NCBI GenBank assembly: GCA_041743935.1
Contig: JBGTLU010000013.1
Span: forward strand, 1 to 64,000
Source: JBGTLU01 sp041743935
GTDB taxonomy: Bacteria > Bacteroidota > Bacteroidia > Sphingobacteriales > Sphingobacteriaceae
Direction of reading: 5' to 3'
DNA: 64,000 bases
Positions within the stretch are counted from its first letter, which is position 1. Each line of letters opens with the position of its first letter. This document shows positions 52,577-61,557 of this stretch, in pieces. The position numbers and the translations under genes are program-made. Below the pieces are notes generated by a model that had not been told where the DNA came from, did no database searches, and was given only the letters and a program-made list of their open reading frames with translations.

Positions 52577-53218
52577 TTATGATGCATCGGTATCTTCTAT
52601 TTCCTCTTCTGCTTTGCCATAAATTAATGGTAAACGCCATTTGAAATAAAAAGCACCTATTCGAATGAAAACAATGGTTAGTCCGCCAATCCAAGAAGCA
52701 ACATCTTGGTTGAATCCCATAAAAAGAATTATAAAAAACACCGAGCCACCTGCGATACAAGCGGATGCATAAATATCTTTTCTAAAAACATAGGGAATTT
52801 CATTCAACAATACATCACGAATAATTCCACCAAAAGTGCCTGTAACAGTGCCTAAAGCTATACAAACGATGGGGTGTAACTCAAATCCAATGGCTTTATC
52901 AATGGCAACCATACAGAAAACGGCTAATCCAATGGTGTCTGACCAAAACATAATGTGTTTCCATCGAGTAAATTTTTGATGGAAGAAAAGGGATATAAAA
53001 TATACGGTGGAGATGGTTAAAATCACTTCTAAATCTAAGATCCAAGCAACCGGAAAACTGCCCATCAGAATATCACGAATGGTTCCGCCACCTACCGAAG
53101 TAACAAACGTTATGATAAGTACGCCAAAAACATCTAGTTTTTTGCGCATTGCAGCAACTGCACCAGAAAGTGCAAAAACAGATATCCCAATTATTTCTAT
53201 TACATCTATGAATTGCAT
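52577..53218 (-). CDS. TRIC-family / UPF0126 cation channel protein
   Basis: A 213-residue inner-membrane protein with the duplicated three-helix repeat of the trimeric intracellular cation channel family. GGGTIRDILMG (about 44-54) and GTFGGIIRDVLLNEIP (about 128-143) are the two conserved, glycine-rich halves. Bacterial members conduct K+. The tail is acidic (EEEIEDTDAS). It is divergent from the DUF255 gene. Confidence 0.9.
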   Translation of the reverse strand: MQFIDVIEIIGISVFALSGAVAAMRKKLDVFGVLIITFVTSVGGGTIRDILMGSFPVAWILDLEVILTISTVYFISLFFHQKFTRWKHIMFWSDTIGLAVFCMVAIDKAIGFELHPIVCIALGTVTGTFGGIIRDVLLNEIPYVFRKDIYASACIAGGSVFFIILFMGFNQDVASWIGGLTIVFIRIGAFYFKWRLPLIYGKAEEEIEDTDAS

Positions 53219-53303
53219 AATAAAAAATTATAACATCAATAATAGTTAAACATCCAGCCAAAACATAATTTAATAGTACCTTGGTTTTGGTTAATTTTAC
53301 CAC

Positions 53304-55292
53304 ATGAATCACCTCAAAAATCAAACATCTCCTTACTTATTACAACACGTTAATAATCCTGTAGACTGGTATCCATGGGGTCAAGAGGCACTAATTAAGG
53401 CTAAGAATGAGAACAAATTATTGCTGATTAGCATTGGTTATTCTGCTTGTCATTGGTGTCATGTTATGGAGCATGAAAGTTTTGAGGATGAATCTGTTGC
53501 AGCCATAATGAATGAACATTTTGTGTGTATAAAAGTAGATAGAGAAGAAAGACCAGATATAGACCAAATTTACATGAATGCCGTGCAACTAATGACCGGA
53601 AGTGGTGGTTGGCCTTTGAACTGTATTGCTTTACCAGATCAGCGCCCTGTTTACGGAGGTACTTATTTTAAGAAAGAAGATTGGAAAAAACTACTTTTAA
53701 ATCTTGCAAATTTCTACAAAACTAGGAGAGAAGAAGCTCTTGAATATGCTCAAAAATTAACAGAAGGAATAAAACAGTCGGAAATTGTAGCTGCACCAAT
53801 CAACCAAAATCAAATAGTAAAAGCAGATATAAAAGACATTTACGAACCTTGGAAGCCATATTTTGATTTTGGACAAGGAGGTCATGCTCGTGCACCAAAG
53901 TTTCCGTTACCTAATAATTTCCAATTTTTATTGAGATATGCTTTTCATACAAAAGACGAAAGCGCCAATGCAATTGTTCGATTGACTTTAGATAAAATGG
54001 CGTGGGGTGGAATTTATGATCAACTTGGAGGTGGATTTTCTCGTTATTCGGTAGATGGCGATTGGCATGTACCGCATTTCGAAAAAATGTTGTATGATAA
54101 TGCCCAATTAGTTTCTTTATACTCAGATGCTTATCAATACTGTAAATCAGATCTGTACAAACAAATAGTTTATGAAACACTAGAATTTGTTGATAGAGAA
54201 TTAACACATCACAATGGTGGTTTTTTCTCTGCATTAGATGCAGATAGTGAAGGGGTAGAAGGGAAATTCTATTGTTGGACTAAAGCAGAACTTCGAATGA
54301 TATTAGGAGAAGATGAACATCTTTTTTCTTTGTATTATAATGTTTTAGAACATGGAAATTGGGAAGAAACCAATATCCTTATGCGCCGATGGGATGAAAC
54401 AGAATTAGCGAATAAACTAGGGTTAGATGTTTCTGAATTACGTAGGATTATTCACTTATGTAAGCGAAAATTAATGATTCAACGTGATATGAGAATAAGA
54501 CCAGGTTTAGATGATAAAATTTTGTCTTCTTGGAATGGCTTAATGATGAAAGCATATGTAGATGCTTATAGAGTATTTAATGAGGATACTTTCTTGGAAG
54601 CAGCAATAAAAAATGCTGATTTTATTCTAACTAAAATGAAGAATGAAGCTGGGTTATTTAGAAATTATAAAGAAGGAAATGCTACCATCAACGGCTTCTT
54701 AGATGATTATGCTTTTGTTATAGAAGGATTGATTGCATTATACCAAGCTACCTTTGATATAAAATGGTTAAATGAGGCTAAATCCTTAGTGGATTATTCC
54801 ATACATAACTTCATGGATACAGAAAGCGGAATGTTTTATTTTACCTCCAAAAACGATAAAGAACTCATTGCCAGAAAAATGGAATTAATGGATAATGTAA
54901 TTCCTGCTTCAAATTCTACTATGGCACTTTCCATACGAAAACTAGGGATGTATTTGGACGATAAAAATTTAGAAAGCATAGCACTAAACATGCTACATAC
55001 CATAAAAGATAAAATTAAAACCTATGGATCTGCTTATTCTAATTGGGCAATATTATTGCAAAATGAAGCAGAAGGCTGGGTTGAAATTGCTATAACTGGA
55101 GTAGATTGGAAAAATAAACGAACTGAACTGGATGAGTATTTTATTCCGAATGCTATTCTTTTAGGTGGAGAAATCGAAAATCTGCCCTTATTAGTAGGTA
55201 AATCAGGTAAATCAACGGCTATTTTTGTTTGTAAGAATAAAACCTGCCAATTACCAATGTCCGAAATTAAGGATGCTTTAGAATTACTTTAA
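53304..55292 (+). CDS. DUF255 thioredoxin-domain protein (YyaL/SPATA20-like)
   Basis: A 662-residue protein. A thioredoxin-fold domain (about 1-165) carries the conserved CHWC (C49-C52) motif and RPDIDQIYMNAVQLMTGSGGWP; the remainder (about 180-640) has an (alpha/alpha)6 barrel like that of N-acylglucosamine epimerases/cellobiose epimerases. GGGFSRYSVDGDWHVPHFEKM is its most conserved part. The CxxC may be redox active, but the function is not established. It overlaps the convergent lipoprotein gene by 9 bases. Confidence 0.93.
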   Translation: MNHLKNQTSPYLLQHVNNPVDWYPWGQEALIKAKNENKLLLISIGYSACHWCHVMEHESFEDESVAAIMNEHFVCIKVDREERPDIDQIYMNAVQLMTGSGGWPLNCIALPDQRPVYGGTYFKKEDWKKLLLNLANFYKTRREEALEYAQKLTEGIKQSEIVAAPINQNQIVKADIKDIYEPWKPYFDFGQGGHARAPKFPLPNNFQFLLRYAFHTKDESANAIVRLTLDKMAWGGIYDQLGGGFSRYSVDGDWHVPHFEKMLYDNAQLVSLYSDAYQYCKSDLYKQIVYETLEFVDRELTHHNGGFFSALDADSEGVEGKFYCWTKAELRMILGEDEHLFSLYYNVLEHGNWEETNILMRRWDETELANKLGLDVSELRRIIHLCKRKLMIQRDMRIRPGLDDKILSSWNGLMMKAYVDAYRVFNEDTFLEAAIKNADFILTKMKNEAGLFRNYKEGNATINGFLDDYAFVIEGLIALYQATFDIKWLNEAKSLVDYSIHNFMDTESGMFYFTSKNDKELIARKMELMDNVIPASNSTMALSIRKLGMYLDDKNLESIALNMLHTIKDKIKTYGSAYSNWAILLQNEAEGWVEIAITGVDWKNKRTELDEYFIPNAILLGGEIENLPLLVGKSGKSTAIFVCKNKTCQLPMSEIKDALELL

Positions 55293-55811
55293 AATCTTTC
55301 CTTCAATTGCATAAGTTGTTTCTCCTAGCCAAATTACTTTTTGTACTCTAGTCATTTTGTAGATAGAATCGGGGTAATAAAACAATTCTTCTGAGCTTGT
55401 ATATAAGAAGTTCTTGGTATATTTTTGAATATAAACAGATTGTATATCTCCATTTAATTCCTTAATTATTATCGACTTAATCTTTAAGTTAGAATCGATA
55501 GGAGAATATCGAATGATAGAATCGGATCTGGTTTCAATATAACTTCTTAGCCAAGCAGGTTTATTAATATCACTCGAAATAAATAAATCTAACTCTTTTA
55601 GCCAATCTATATTTGAAAGAATTTTTTGTTCAGTTTCATTATTCTTTCTAACTGTTTTTTGTACGGATGCTTTACGTTCTGTTAAACGTTTTGCCTCTGA
55701 TGTAAAATAGCCGCTTATATCATAAAATGTTTGGTGTTGGGTATCTATTTTAGGCGCCGATGTACATCCACAAACCAAAATTAGTAACGAAATTTTAAGA
55801 AAATTTTTCAT
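55284..55811 (-). CDS. Hypothetical lipoprotein
   Basis: A 175-residue protein with a lipoprotein signal (lipobox VCGC, Cys16 region) and no family I can name. The rest alternates charged and hydrophobic residues in short strands, which suggests a small beta domain. It begins 4 bases inside the end of gpmI and is probably co-transcribed with it. Confidence 0.7.
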   Translation of the reverse strand: MKNFLKISLLILVCGCTSAPKIDTQHQTFYDISGYFTSEAKRLTERKASVQKTVRKNNETEQKILSNIDWLKELDLFISSDINKPAWLRSYIETRSDSIIRYSPIDSNLKIKSIIIKELNGDIQSVYIQKYTKNFLYTSSEELFYYPDSIYKMTRVQKVIWLGETTYAIEGKILK

Positions 55812-57319
55812 TTTAGTAAAACCTCCCCAGTCATTTCTTTGGGCGCGTTTATACCCATAATTTTTAAAATAGTAGGGGCAATGTCCCCAAGTTTACCACT
55901 GGTTATTTCTTTTATATCTTTATCAATGAGTATGATAGGAACCAAATTAGTGGTATGAGCTGTGTTTGGGCTTCCGTCTTCGTTAATCATATAATCTGCA
56001 TTACCATGATCGGCAATAATAACAAAGCTATACCCATTTTTCATTCCTTCTTTAACCACTTGTTCGGTACAACTATCTACAACTTCTACGGCTTTTACTA
56101 CGGCATCAAAAATACCGGTATGGCCCACCATGTCTGGGTTAGCAAAATTTAAACACACAAAATCTGTTTCTCTTTTTTCGAGTTCAGGTAATATGGCATT
56201 AGTAATTTCCTTGGCACTCATCTCAGGTTGCATATCATAAGTAGATACTTTGGCAGAAGGTACTAAAATTCTGCTTTCTCCATCAAAAAGGGTTTCTCTA
56301 CCTCCAGAAAAAAAGAAGGTTACGTGTGGATATTTTTCGGTTTCGGCAATTCTGATTTGTTTTTTTTGGTGTTGTTCTAAAACCTCTCCCAAGGTCATTT
56401 TAAGATTATCTTTTTCGAAAACAACACCCACGTTTACGAAACTATCGTCATAGCAAGTTAATGTAGTATACTTTATAGGGATAGTTTGCATGCCATGTTC
56501 TGGCATGTTGGTTTGCGTGAGCACTTTGGTAATTTCTCTTGCTCTATCTGTTCTAAAATTGAAACAGATAACCGCATCTCCTTCTTCTATTTTGGTATTG
56601 TATTCAGTATTTACAATTGGTAAAATAAATTCATCAGTTATATTATTCTGGTAAGATTGTTCTACATCATGTACTAAGTTTGTACTTTGTGTTCCAATTC
56701 CATGTACCAATAAATCGTATGCTTTTTTAATTCTTTCCCACCTATTATCTCTGTCCATTGCATAGTATCTGCCAATTACCGAAGCTAGTTTTGCATTGGT
56801 GTTTACTATATGTTTATTCAATTGATTTAAGTAGCCAATTCCGGATTTTGGGTCGGTATCTCTGCCATCTAAAAAAGCATGTATAAAAACATGTTCTACT
56901 TTCTGTTCCTGAAAAATAGTTAACAATCCAAGCAAATGTCGGATATGCGAATGCACCCCACCATCTGACAATAAACCCATTATATGCAATTTTTTGCCAG
57001 TTTTTCTGACGTATTGGATAATTTCATGTAAGGTTTCGTTATGATAAAGATTTTTATCTCTAAAAGCCTTATTTATTCTAACCAATTCCTGATAAATTAT
57101 TCTTCCTGCGCCAATAGTAAGATGACCAACTTCTGAGTTGCCCATTTGACCAGCCGGTAAACCTACTGCCTCGCCAGATGCTTCTAATGTACTATTTGGA
57201 TAATCTCTGAACATGGAATCTATAAAAGGGGTTTTAGCTACATGAATAGCGTTTTGAGCATTGGGTTTTCCGAGGCCCCAACCATCTAAAATTAGCAATA
57301 CCACTTTTTTATTTTCCAC
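55808..57319 (-). CDS. gpmI: 2,3-bisphosphoglycerate-independent phosphoglycerate mutase
   Basis: Interconverts 3- and 2-phosphoglycerate with two Mn ions. I use the GTG at 57319 as start: the protein then begins MENKKVVLLILDGWG and the catalytic residues fall at Asp12 (LLILDGWG) and Ser62 (GQMGNSEVGH), the numbers of the Bacillus enzyme. An ATG at 57412 would add 31 residues with no family equivalent. Other motifs are HDGRDT-like HAFLDGRDTDP, DRDNRWERI and VIIADHGNAD. At 503 residues the length is normal. A TATATTTG box ends 4 bases before the GTG. Confidence 0.93.
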   Translation of the reverse strand: MENKKVVLLILDGWGLGKPNAQNAIHVAKTPFIDSMFRDYPNSTLEASGEAVGLPAGQMGNSEVGHLTIGAGRIIYQELVRINKAFRDKNLYHNETLHEIIQYVRKTGKKLHIMGLLSDGGVHSHIRHLLGLLTIFQEQKVEHVFIHAFLDGRDTDPKSGIGYLNQLNKHIVNTNAKLASVIGRYYAMDRDNRWERIKKAYDLLVHGIGTQSTNLVHDVEQSYQNNITDEFILPIVNTEYNTKIEEGDAVICFNFRTDRAREITKVLTQTNMPEHGMQTIPIKYTTLTCYDDSFVNVGVVFEKDNLKMTLGEVLEQHQKKQIRIAETEKYPHVTFFFSGGRETLFDGESRILVPSAKVSTYDMQPEMSAKEITNAILPELEKRETDFVCLNFANPDMVGHTGIFDAVVKAVEVVDSCTEQVVKEGMKNGYSFVIIADHGNADYMINEDGSPNTAHTTNLVPIILIDKDIKEITSGKLGDIAPTILKIMGINAPKEMTGEVLLK

Positions 57320-57323
57320 GAAG

Positions 57324-57331
57324 CAAATATA
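57324..57331 (-). promoter_or_regulatory. Likely -7 element of gpmI
   Basis: Minus-strand TATATTTG, an exact TAnnTTTG, ends 4 bases before the GTG start used here. This implies a leaderless mRNA and argues against the longer N-terminus, because the box would lie inside it. Confidence 0.45.
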
Positions 57332-57426
57332 TTTGAAAATAAGACAGTAGATTAGAGTTTTATTAAATATCGTGTTGGCACTATTTATGCTAAATTGTGG
57401 CATTGATACCAATCAATATATAACTA

Positions 57427-57822
57427 ATGAAGAAAGTACTATTAATTCCTTTTATAACACTCTTATTCGGATTTATTGCAATTGCACAAACCAGTAATGT
57501 GGTAGATGAGGTTTCTAGTGCCATTAAAGCTGCCAATACCCGAGAAATCGCGAAGCATTTTAGTCAGACCGTAGAGTTGACATTAGTGGATGATGAGAAC
57601 ATATACAGTAAAACTCAAGCAGAGATTGTTTTGAGAGAATTCTTCGCTAAATATCCTCCTACTAATTTTGTAATAAAACACCGAGGAGGTTCTGCAGAAG
57701 GTTCTCAGTATGCTATTGCTACTTATACTACTAACAAAGGAAGCTATCGTGCTTATTTCTATTTAAAACAAACTTCCGGAAAATTATTGCTCAACGAACT
57801 TCGTTTCGAAAAAGAGCGATGA
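57427..57822 (+). CDS. DUF4783 protein, secreted
   Basis: A 131-residue protein with a signal peptide (1-20, after IAIAQ) and a DUF4783 domain, an NTF2-like fold known only from Bacteroidota. The AKHFSQTVELTLVDDENIYSKTQAEIVLREFF stretch (in part: TVELTLVDDEN, SKTQAEIVLREFF) is diagnostic. Function is unknown. It is divergent from gpmI and 16 bases upstream of nadC. Confidence 0.88.
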   Translation: MKKVLLIPFITLLFGFIAIAQTSNVVDEVSSAIKAANTREIAKHFSQTVELTLVDDENIYSKTQAEIVLREFFAKYPPTNFVIKHRGGSAEGSQYAIATYTTNKGSYRAYFYLKQTSGKLLLNELRFEKER

Positions 57823-57838
57823 ATTTTTACATTTGAGG

Positions 57839-58687
57839 ATGTTTATAAACTCCACTGAACTTTCTCAGTTTATTAAAAATGCTTTATTAGAAGATGTAGG
57901 AGATGGAGATCATACTTCTTTAGCCACAATTCCAGATAACCATAAAGGCAAAGTCAAATTAATTGTAAAAGACACCGGAATTTTGGCCGGAGTTGAGGTG
58001 GCTAAGGCCATTGTACAGCAAGTAAATACAAATTTAACTTTCGAGCAATTTTTAAATGATGGAGCAAAAGTTGCCCACGAAGATGTTGCATTTCAACTAC
58101 ATGGTTCAATTCATTCTATTTTAGTTGCAGAACGACTATTACTTAATTGTATGCAACGCATGAGCGGTATTGCTACAACCACATTTGAGCTTACTCAAAA
58201 AATTGCTCATACAAAAGCCAAACTTTTAGATACCAGAAAAACCACGCCAGGCATGCGATTTTTAGAGAAGTGGGCCGTAACCATTGGTGGTGGAGTAAAT
58301 CATAGGTTTGGATTGTATGATATGATTCTAATAAAAGATAATCATGTAGATTTTGCAGGTGGAATTAAAAATGCATTAGAATCTACTTATCACTATCTAT
58401 TTAAAAAAGATTTAAAGTTAAAAGTGATAATAGAAGTAAGAAATCTTTCCGAGTTAAGTCAAGTAATAGAATTTGGGAAAATAGATAGAATTTTATTGGA
58501 TAATTTTGATTTTATTGCACTGAAAGAAGCCATTAAATTAATTGACGGAAGATTTATAACCGAAGCATCGGGGGGTATAACTCCAGAAAATGTGGTTGAA
58601 TATGCAGAGTGCGGAGTAGATTTTATTTCCATGGGAGCATTAACACATTCCGTTAAAAGTTTTGATTTAAGTTTAAAAGCATGTTAG
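57839..58687 (+). CDS. nadC: Quinolinate phosphoribosyltransferase
   Basis: Converts quinolinate and PRPP to nicotinate mononucleotide in NAD synthesis. The 282 residues have the family core: RLLLNCMQRMSGIAT (about 99-113), DTRKTTPGMR (about 134-143) and GGGVNHRFGLYDMILIKDNH (in part, about 153-172). I start at the ATG at 57839; a TTG two codons earlier is less likely. The gene follows DUF4783 by 16 bases. Confidence 0.95.
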   Translation: MFINSTELSQFIKNALLEDVGDGDHTSLATIPDNHKGKVKLIVKDTGILAGVEVAKAIVQQVNTNLTFEQFLNDGAKVAHEDVAFQLHGSIHSILVAERLLLNCMQRMSGIATTTFELTQKIAHTKAKLLDTRKTTPGMRFLEKWAVTIGGGVNHRFGLYDMILIKDNHVDFAGGIKNALESTYHYLFKKDLKLKVIIEVRNLSELSQVIEFGKIDRILLDNFDFIALKEAIKLIDGRFITEASGGITPENVVEYAECGVDFISMGALTHSVKSFDLSLKAC

Positions 58688-58749
58688 TATAATATTGCCT
58701 AAACAAATTTGTTACTTTTGAATTAATCTTATCCATATATCTGTTATTA

Positions 58750-59403
58750 ATGATTTCAGTTTATACCCTTTCTCTTCTGCTGGCTGCATACATTTTAGGT
58801 TCTATACCTACAGCCGTTTGGGTAGGACAAATTTTTTACGGAATTGACATACGAGAACACGGTAGCGGAAATGCCGGTGCATCCAATACATTCAGGATTT
58901 TAGGCAAAAAAGCCGGTATTCCTGTCATGTTGATAGATATTATCAAAGGATTTTGCGCAACCAATTTGGTTTATTTCGTGCAAATTTATCAACCTAATAC
59001 AGTTCCGTATGTTAATCTTCAGATCGCTTTGGGAGTTGTAGCAGTAGTTGGGCATATTTTTCCGGTTTTTGCCGGATTTAGAGGTGGCAAAGGAATTGCA
59101 ACTTTACTCGGAATGGCATTTGCCATTCATACCGAAGCAGCTTTATTGTGTGTGGTCATATTCATAACTGTTTTGGTTATTACCAGATTTGTTTCGCTCA
59201 GTTCAATGCTTGCCTGTTTCGCATTTCCGTTCATGATTGTTTTTTTATTTGATGTTACCATAAAATCTCTGGTACTTTTTGGAGTTACTATTGCAGTACT
59301 GGTGATGATAACTCATCAAAAAAATATAGAACGACTATTTAAAGGGGTAGAGAGTAAAGCAAACCTATTTAAAAAGAAGACAGAAGAGGAAGACGAATCA
59401 TGA
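58750..59403 (+). CDS. plsY: Acyl-phosphate:glycerol-3-phosphate acyltransferase
   Basis: Membrane enzyme that adds the first acyl chain to glycerol-3-phosphate, using acyl phosphate. Three active-site motifs are present: GSIPTAVW near the start, HGSGNAGASNTFR (about 37-49) and AGFRGGKGIATLLGM (about 111-125). It has five or more membrane segments in 217 residues. The tail is acidic. It overlaps the M48 gene by 4 bases (ATGA). Confidence 0.95.
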   Translation: MISVYTLSLLLAAYILGSIPTAVWVGQIFYGIDIREHGSGNAGASNTFRILGKKAGIPVMLIDIIKGFCATNLVYFVQIYQPNTVPYVNLQIALGVVAVVGHIFPVFAGFRGGKGIATLLGMAFAIHTEAALLCVVIFITVLVITRFVSLSSMLACFAFPFMIVFLFDVTIKSLVLFGVTIAVLVMITHQKNIERLFKGVESKANLFKKKTEEEDES

Positions 59404-60200
59404 AAAAGATAGTTAATTCAGTACTAATTATTGTAATACTGCTGGTATCAACGGCATGTACAGAAGTGCCATTAACCGGCAGAAAACAACTTAGTTTAAT
59501 GCCAGAAAGTGAAATGATTTTAATGGCAAACAGTAGTTACGAGGAATTCTTAAAAGAAAATAAAGTAATACCTACAGGTAAAGAAGCAGATAAAATAAAA
59601 GAAATTGGAAATAAAATTAAAGAGGCTGTTGAGATTTATTTCAAAGAAAACAACTTAGAACAACAATTAGAAGGTTTTGATTGGGAATTTAATTTGGTAG
59701 AAAATGAAGCCATTAATGCTTGGTGTATGCCAGGAGGTAAAGTGGTTTTTTATACTGGTATTTTACCAATTTGCGAAGATGATGATGGTATTGCAGTAAT
59801 TATGGGGCATGAAATTGCACATGCTGTAGCAAAACACTCGAATGAACGTATGAGCCAAGCGTTAGGAATAGGTGCAATTGGTTTAATTGCATCTGTAATT
59901 GTTGGCACAGAAAGTCCCGAAAATCTCCAAGTTTTTAATGAACTTTTCGGATTGGGTGCAAATGTGGGTGTTTTATTACCAAACTCCAGAAAGCAAGAGA
60001 GTGAAGCAGATAGGTTAGGATTAATTTTTATGAGTATGGCAGGTTATAATCCCGAAAAAGCTATTGGGTTTTGGCAACGCATGTCGGCATTAAATAAAGA
60101 AACACCTCCTGAATTATTGAGTACTCACCCGAACGATCAAACTCGTATCGAGGACATAAGAAAATGCTTACCAGAGGCCAAAACATTTAGCAAAAATTAA
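59400..60200 (+). CDS. M48-family metalloprotease, lipoprotein
   Basis: A 266-residue periplasmic zinc protease with a lipobox (STAC, Cys20). The zinc motif HEIAH (137-141) and the third ligand in ESEADRLG (Glu at about 200) are in place, so it should be active. It has no TPR domain, unlike BepA, and resembles LoiP/YcaL-type single-domain proteases that tend to outer-membrane proteins. It is co-translated with plsY and converges with pabB, 4 bases apart. Confidence 0.92.
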   Translation: MKKIVNSVLIIVILLVSTACTEVPLTGRKQLSLMPESEMILMANSSYEEFLKENKVIPTGKEADKIKEIGNKIKEAVEIYFKENNLEQQLEGFDWEFNLVENEAINAWCMPGGKVVFYTGILPICEDDDGIAVIMGHEIAHAVAKHSNERMSQALGIGAIGLIASVIVGTESPENLQVFNELFGLGANVGVLLPNSRKQESEADRLGLIFMSMAGYNPEKAIGFWQRMSALNKETPPELLSTHPNDQTRIEDIRKCLPEAKTFSKN

Positions 60201-60204
60201 ATCT

Positions 60205-61470
60205 TTATTCCTCAATTTTTGCATTTAAGGCCCTCAAAATGGCTTGAGCTTTTAGCAAACATTCTTCATATTCATATTCCGGATCCGAATCAAAAGTTAT
60301 AGCACTGCCTACTTCAAAGCTTGCCATTTTTGCGGTTGCATCGTATAGTAATGTTCGTATTACTACATTCAAATCAAATTCTTTATTAGGAGTAAAATAG
60401 CCTAGTGCGCCAGAATATACACCTCTCTTACTTACTTCATATCCATCAATTAATTGCATGGCTTTTATCTTAGGTGCCCCGGTCATAGAACCCATTGGGA
60501 ATGTATTTTTTATACTTTCAGTAGTTGAAATGGTATCCATAATTTCTGCTGAAATGGTAGAAATCATTTGGTGCCAATGATTAAAGGTATACATACCAAA
60601 AAGTTCTTCAACTTTTATGGTGCCGGTTTTAGCCGACTTGGTTAAATCGTTACGAACCAAATCCACAATCATCACATTTTCTGCTCTTTCTTTTTCACTG
60701 TTTTGCAATTGTCTTTTTAGATTTTCATCTTCGGTTTTATTTGCTCCTCGTTTTATTGTTCCTTTTATAGGCTGAGAGATTAATTTATTGCCTTTTTTCT
60801 GTAAAAATCTTTCGGGACTTGCACCTATTATGTATTTATTATCAAACTTTAAGTAATTGGCAAATGGGGTAGGAGATACATGCATTAAATTGGTAAAAAA
60901 TTGCATGGTATTAAATTCAATATTGTCGGCAATAAATTCCTGACAAAAATTTAATTCATATACATCGCCTTCAATAATATTATTTTTTATTGATTTTATT
61001 TTTTGGATATATTGATTTTTGGAAATGGTTTTATTAAATACAATAGTCTCTTTATTAAATTGATGTGAGGTAATTACTGTTGAATTAATTTCATTTATAA
61101 TTTTAAGTTTATCATCAGAAATTATAGTAATGGTATTATCAGGAGAAATTAAAACGATATGTTCCGGTTCGAAAAAATAAATATCCGGGAAATTAATTTT
61201 TGCTGGATTTAGCGACGTTAGTTTTTCAATTTCATTCTTTAAATCGTAACCAAAATAGCCGAATAAATAATTATTTGTATATGCGTTAGAAAATAGAGTA
61301 AAAGCATTTCCATGATTTGCTTTTACTTCAGATTTTTTACCAACGGCTATTATTAAATCGTAAGTGCTGTATTTTTCTTTATATCCATTTGTATTAAGAA
61401 TACAACAGGTTTCAAAGGAATCTGCCCAAGTGTATAATTGCTCTTTACTGAATTGATAATTTATTTCCAT
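60205..61470 (-). CDS. pabB: Aminodeoxychorismate synthase component I
   Basis: Makes 4-amino-4-deoxychorismate from chorismate for folate synthesis, together with a glutaminase. The 421 residues carry the chorismate-binding fold: PIKGTIKRG (about 230-238), MIVDLVRNDL (about 263-272), GSMTGAPKIKAMQLID (about 327-342) and RGVYSGALGYF. The N-terminal 130 residues are diverged, as in flavobacterial forms. An anthranilate-synthase role cannot be fully excluded, but no trp gene is near. It converges with the M48 gene. Confidence 0.88.
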   Translation of the reverse strand: MEINYQFSKEQLYTWADSFETCCILNTNGYKEKYSTYDLIIAVGKKSEVKANHGNAFTLFSNAYTNNYLFGYFGYDLKNEIEKLTSLNPAKINFPDIYFFEPEHIVLISPDNTITIISDDKLKIINEINSTVITSHQFNKETIVFNKTISKNQYIQKIKSIKNNIIEGDVYELNFCQEFIADNIEFNTMQFFTNLMHVSPTPFANYLKFDNKYIIGASPERFLQKKGNKLISQPIKGTIKRGANKTEDENLKRQLQNSEKERAENVMIVDLVRNDLTKSAKTGTIKVEELFGMYTFNHWHQMISTISAEIMDTISTTESIKNTFPMGSMTGAPKIKAMQLIDGYEVSKRGVYSGALGYFTPNKEFDLNVVIRTLLYDATAKMASFEVGSAITFDSDPEYEYEECLLKAQAILRALNAKIEE

Positions 61471-61500
61471 TGAGGATTCAAAAATAATTCAATTAAACAT

Positions 61501-61528
61501 AAAAAAGGCGATGAATTAATTCATCGCC
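61501..61528 (-). terminator. Rho-independent terminator of the subtilase gene
   Basis: GGCGATGAATT and AATTCATCGCC form a perfect 22-base palindrome followed on the minus strand by TTTTTT. It lies 29 bases past the subtilase stop. Confidence 0.9.
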
Positions 61529-61557
61529 TGGTAATTTAGAGAGCTTAATTAATTTTT

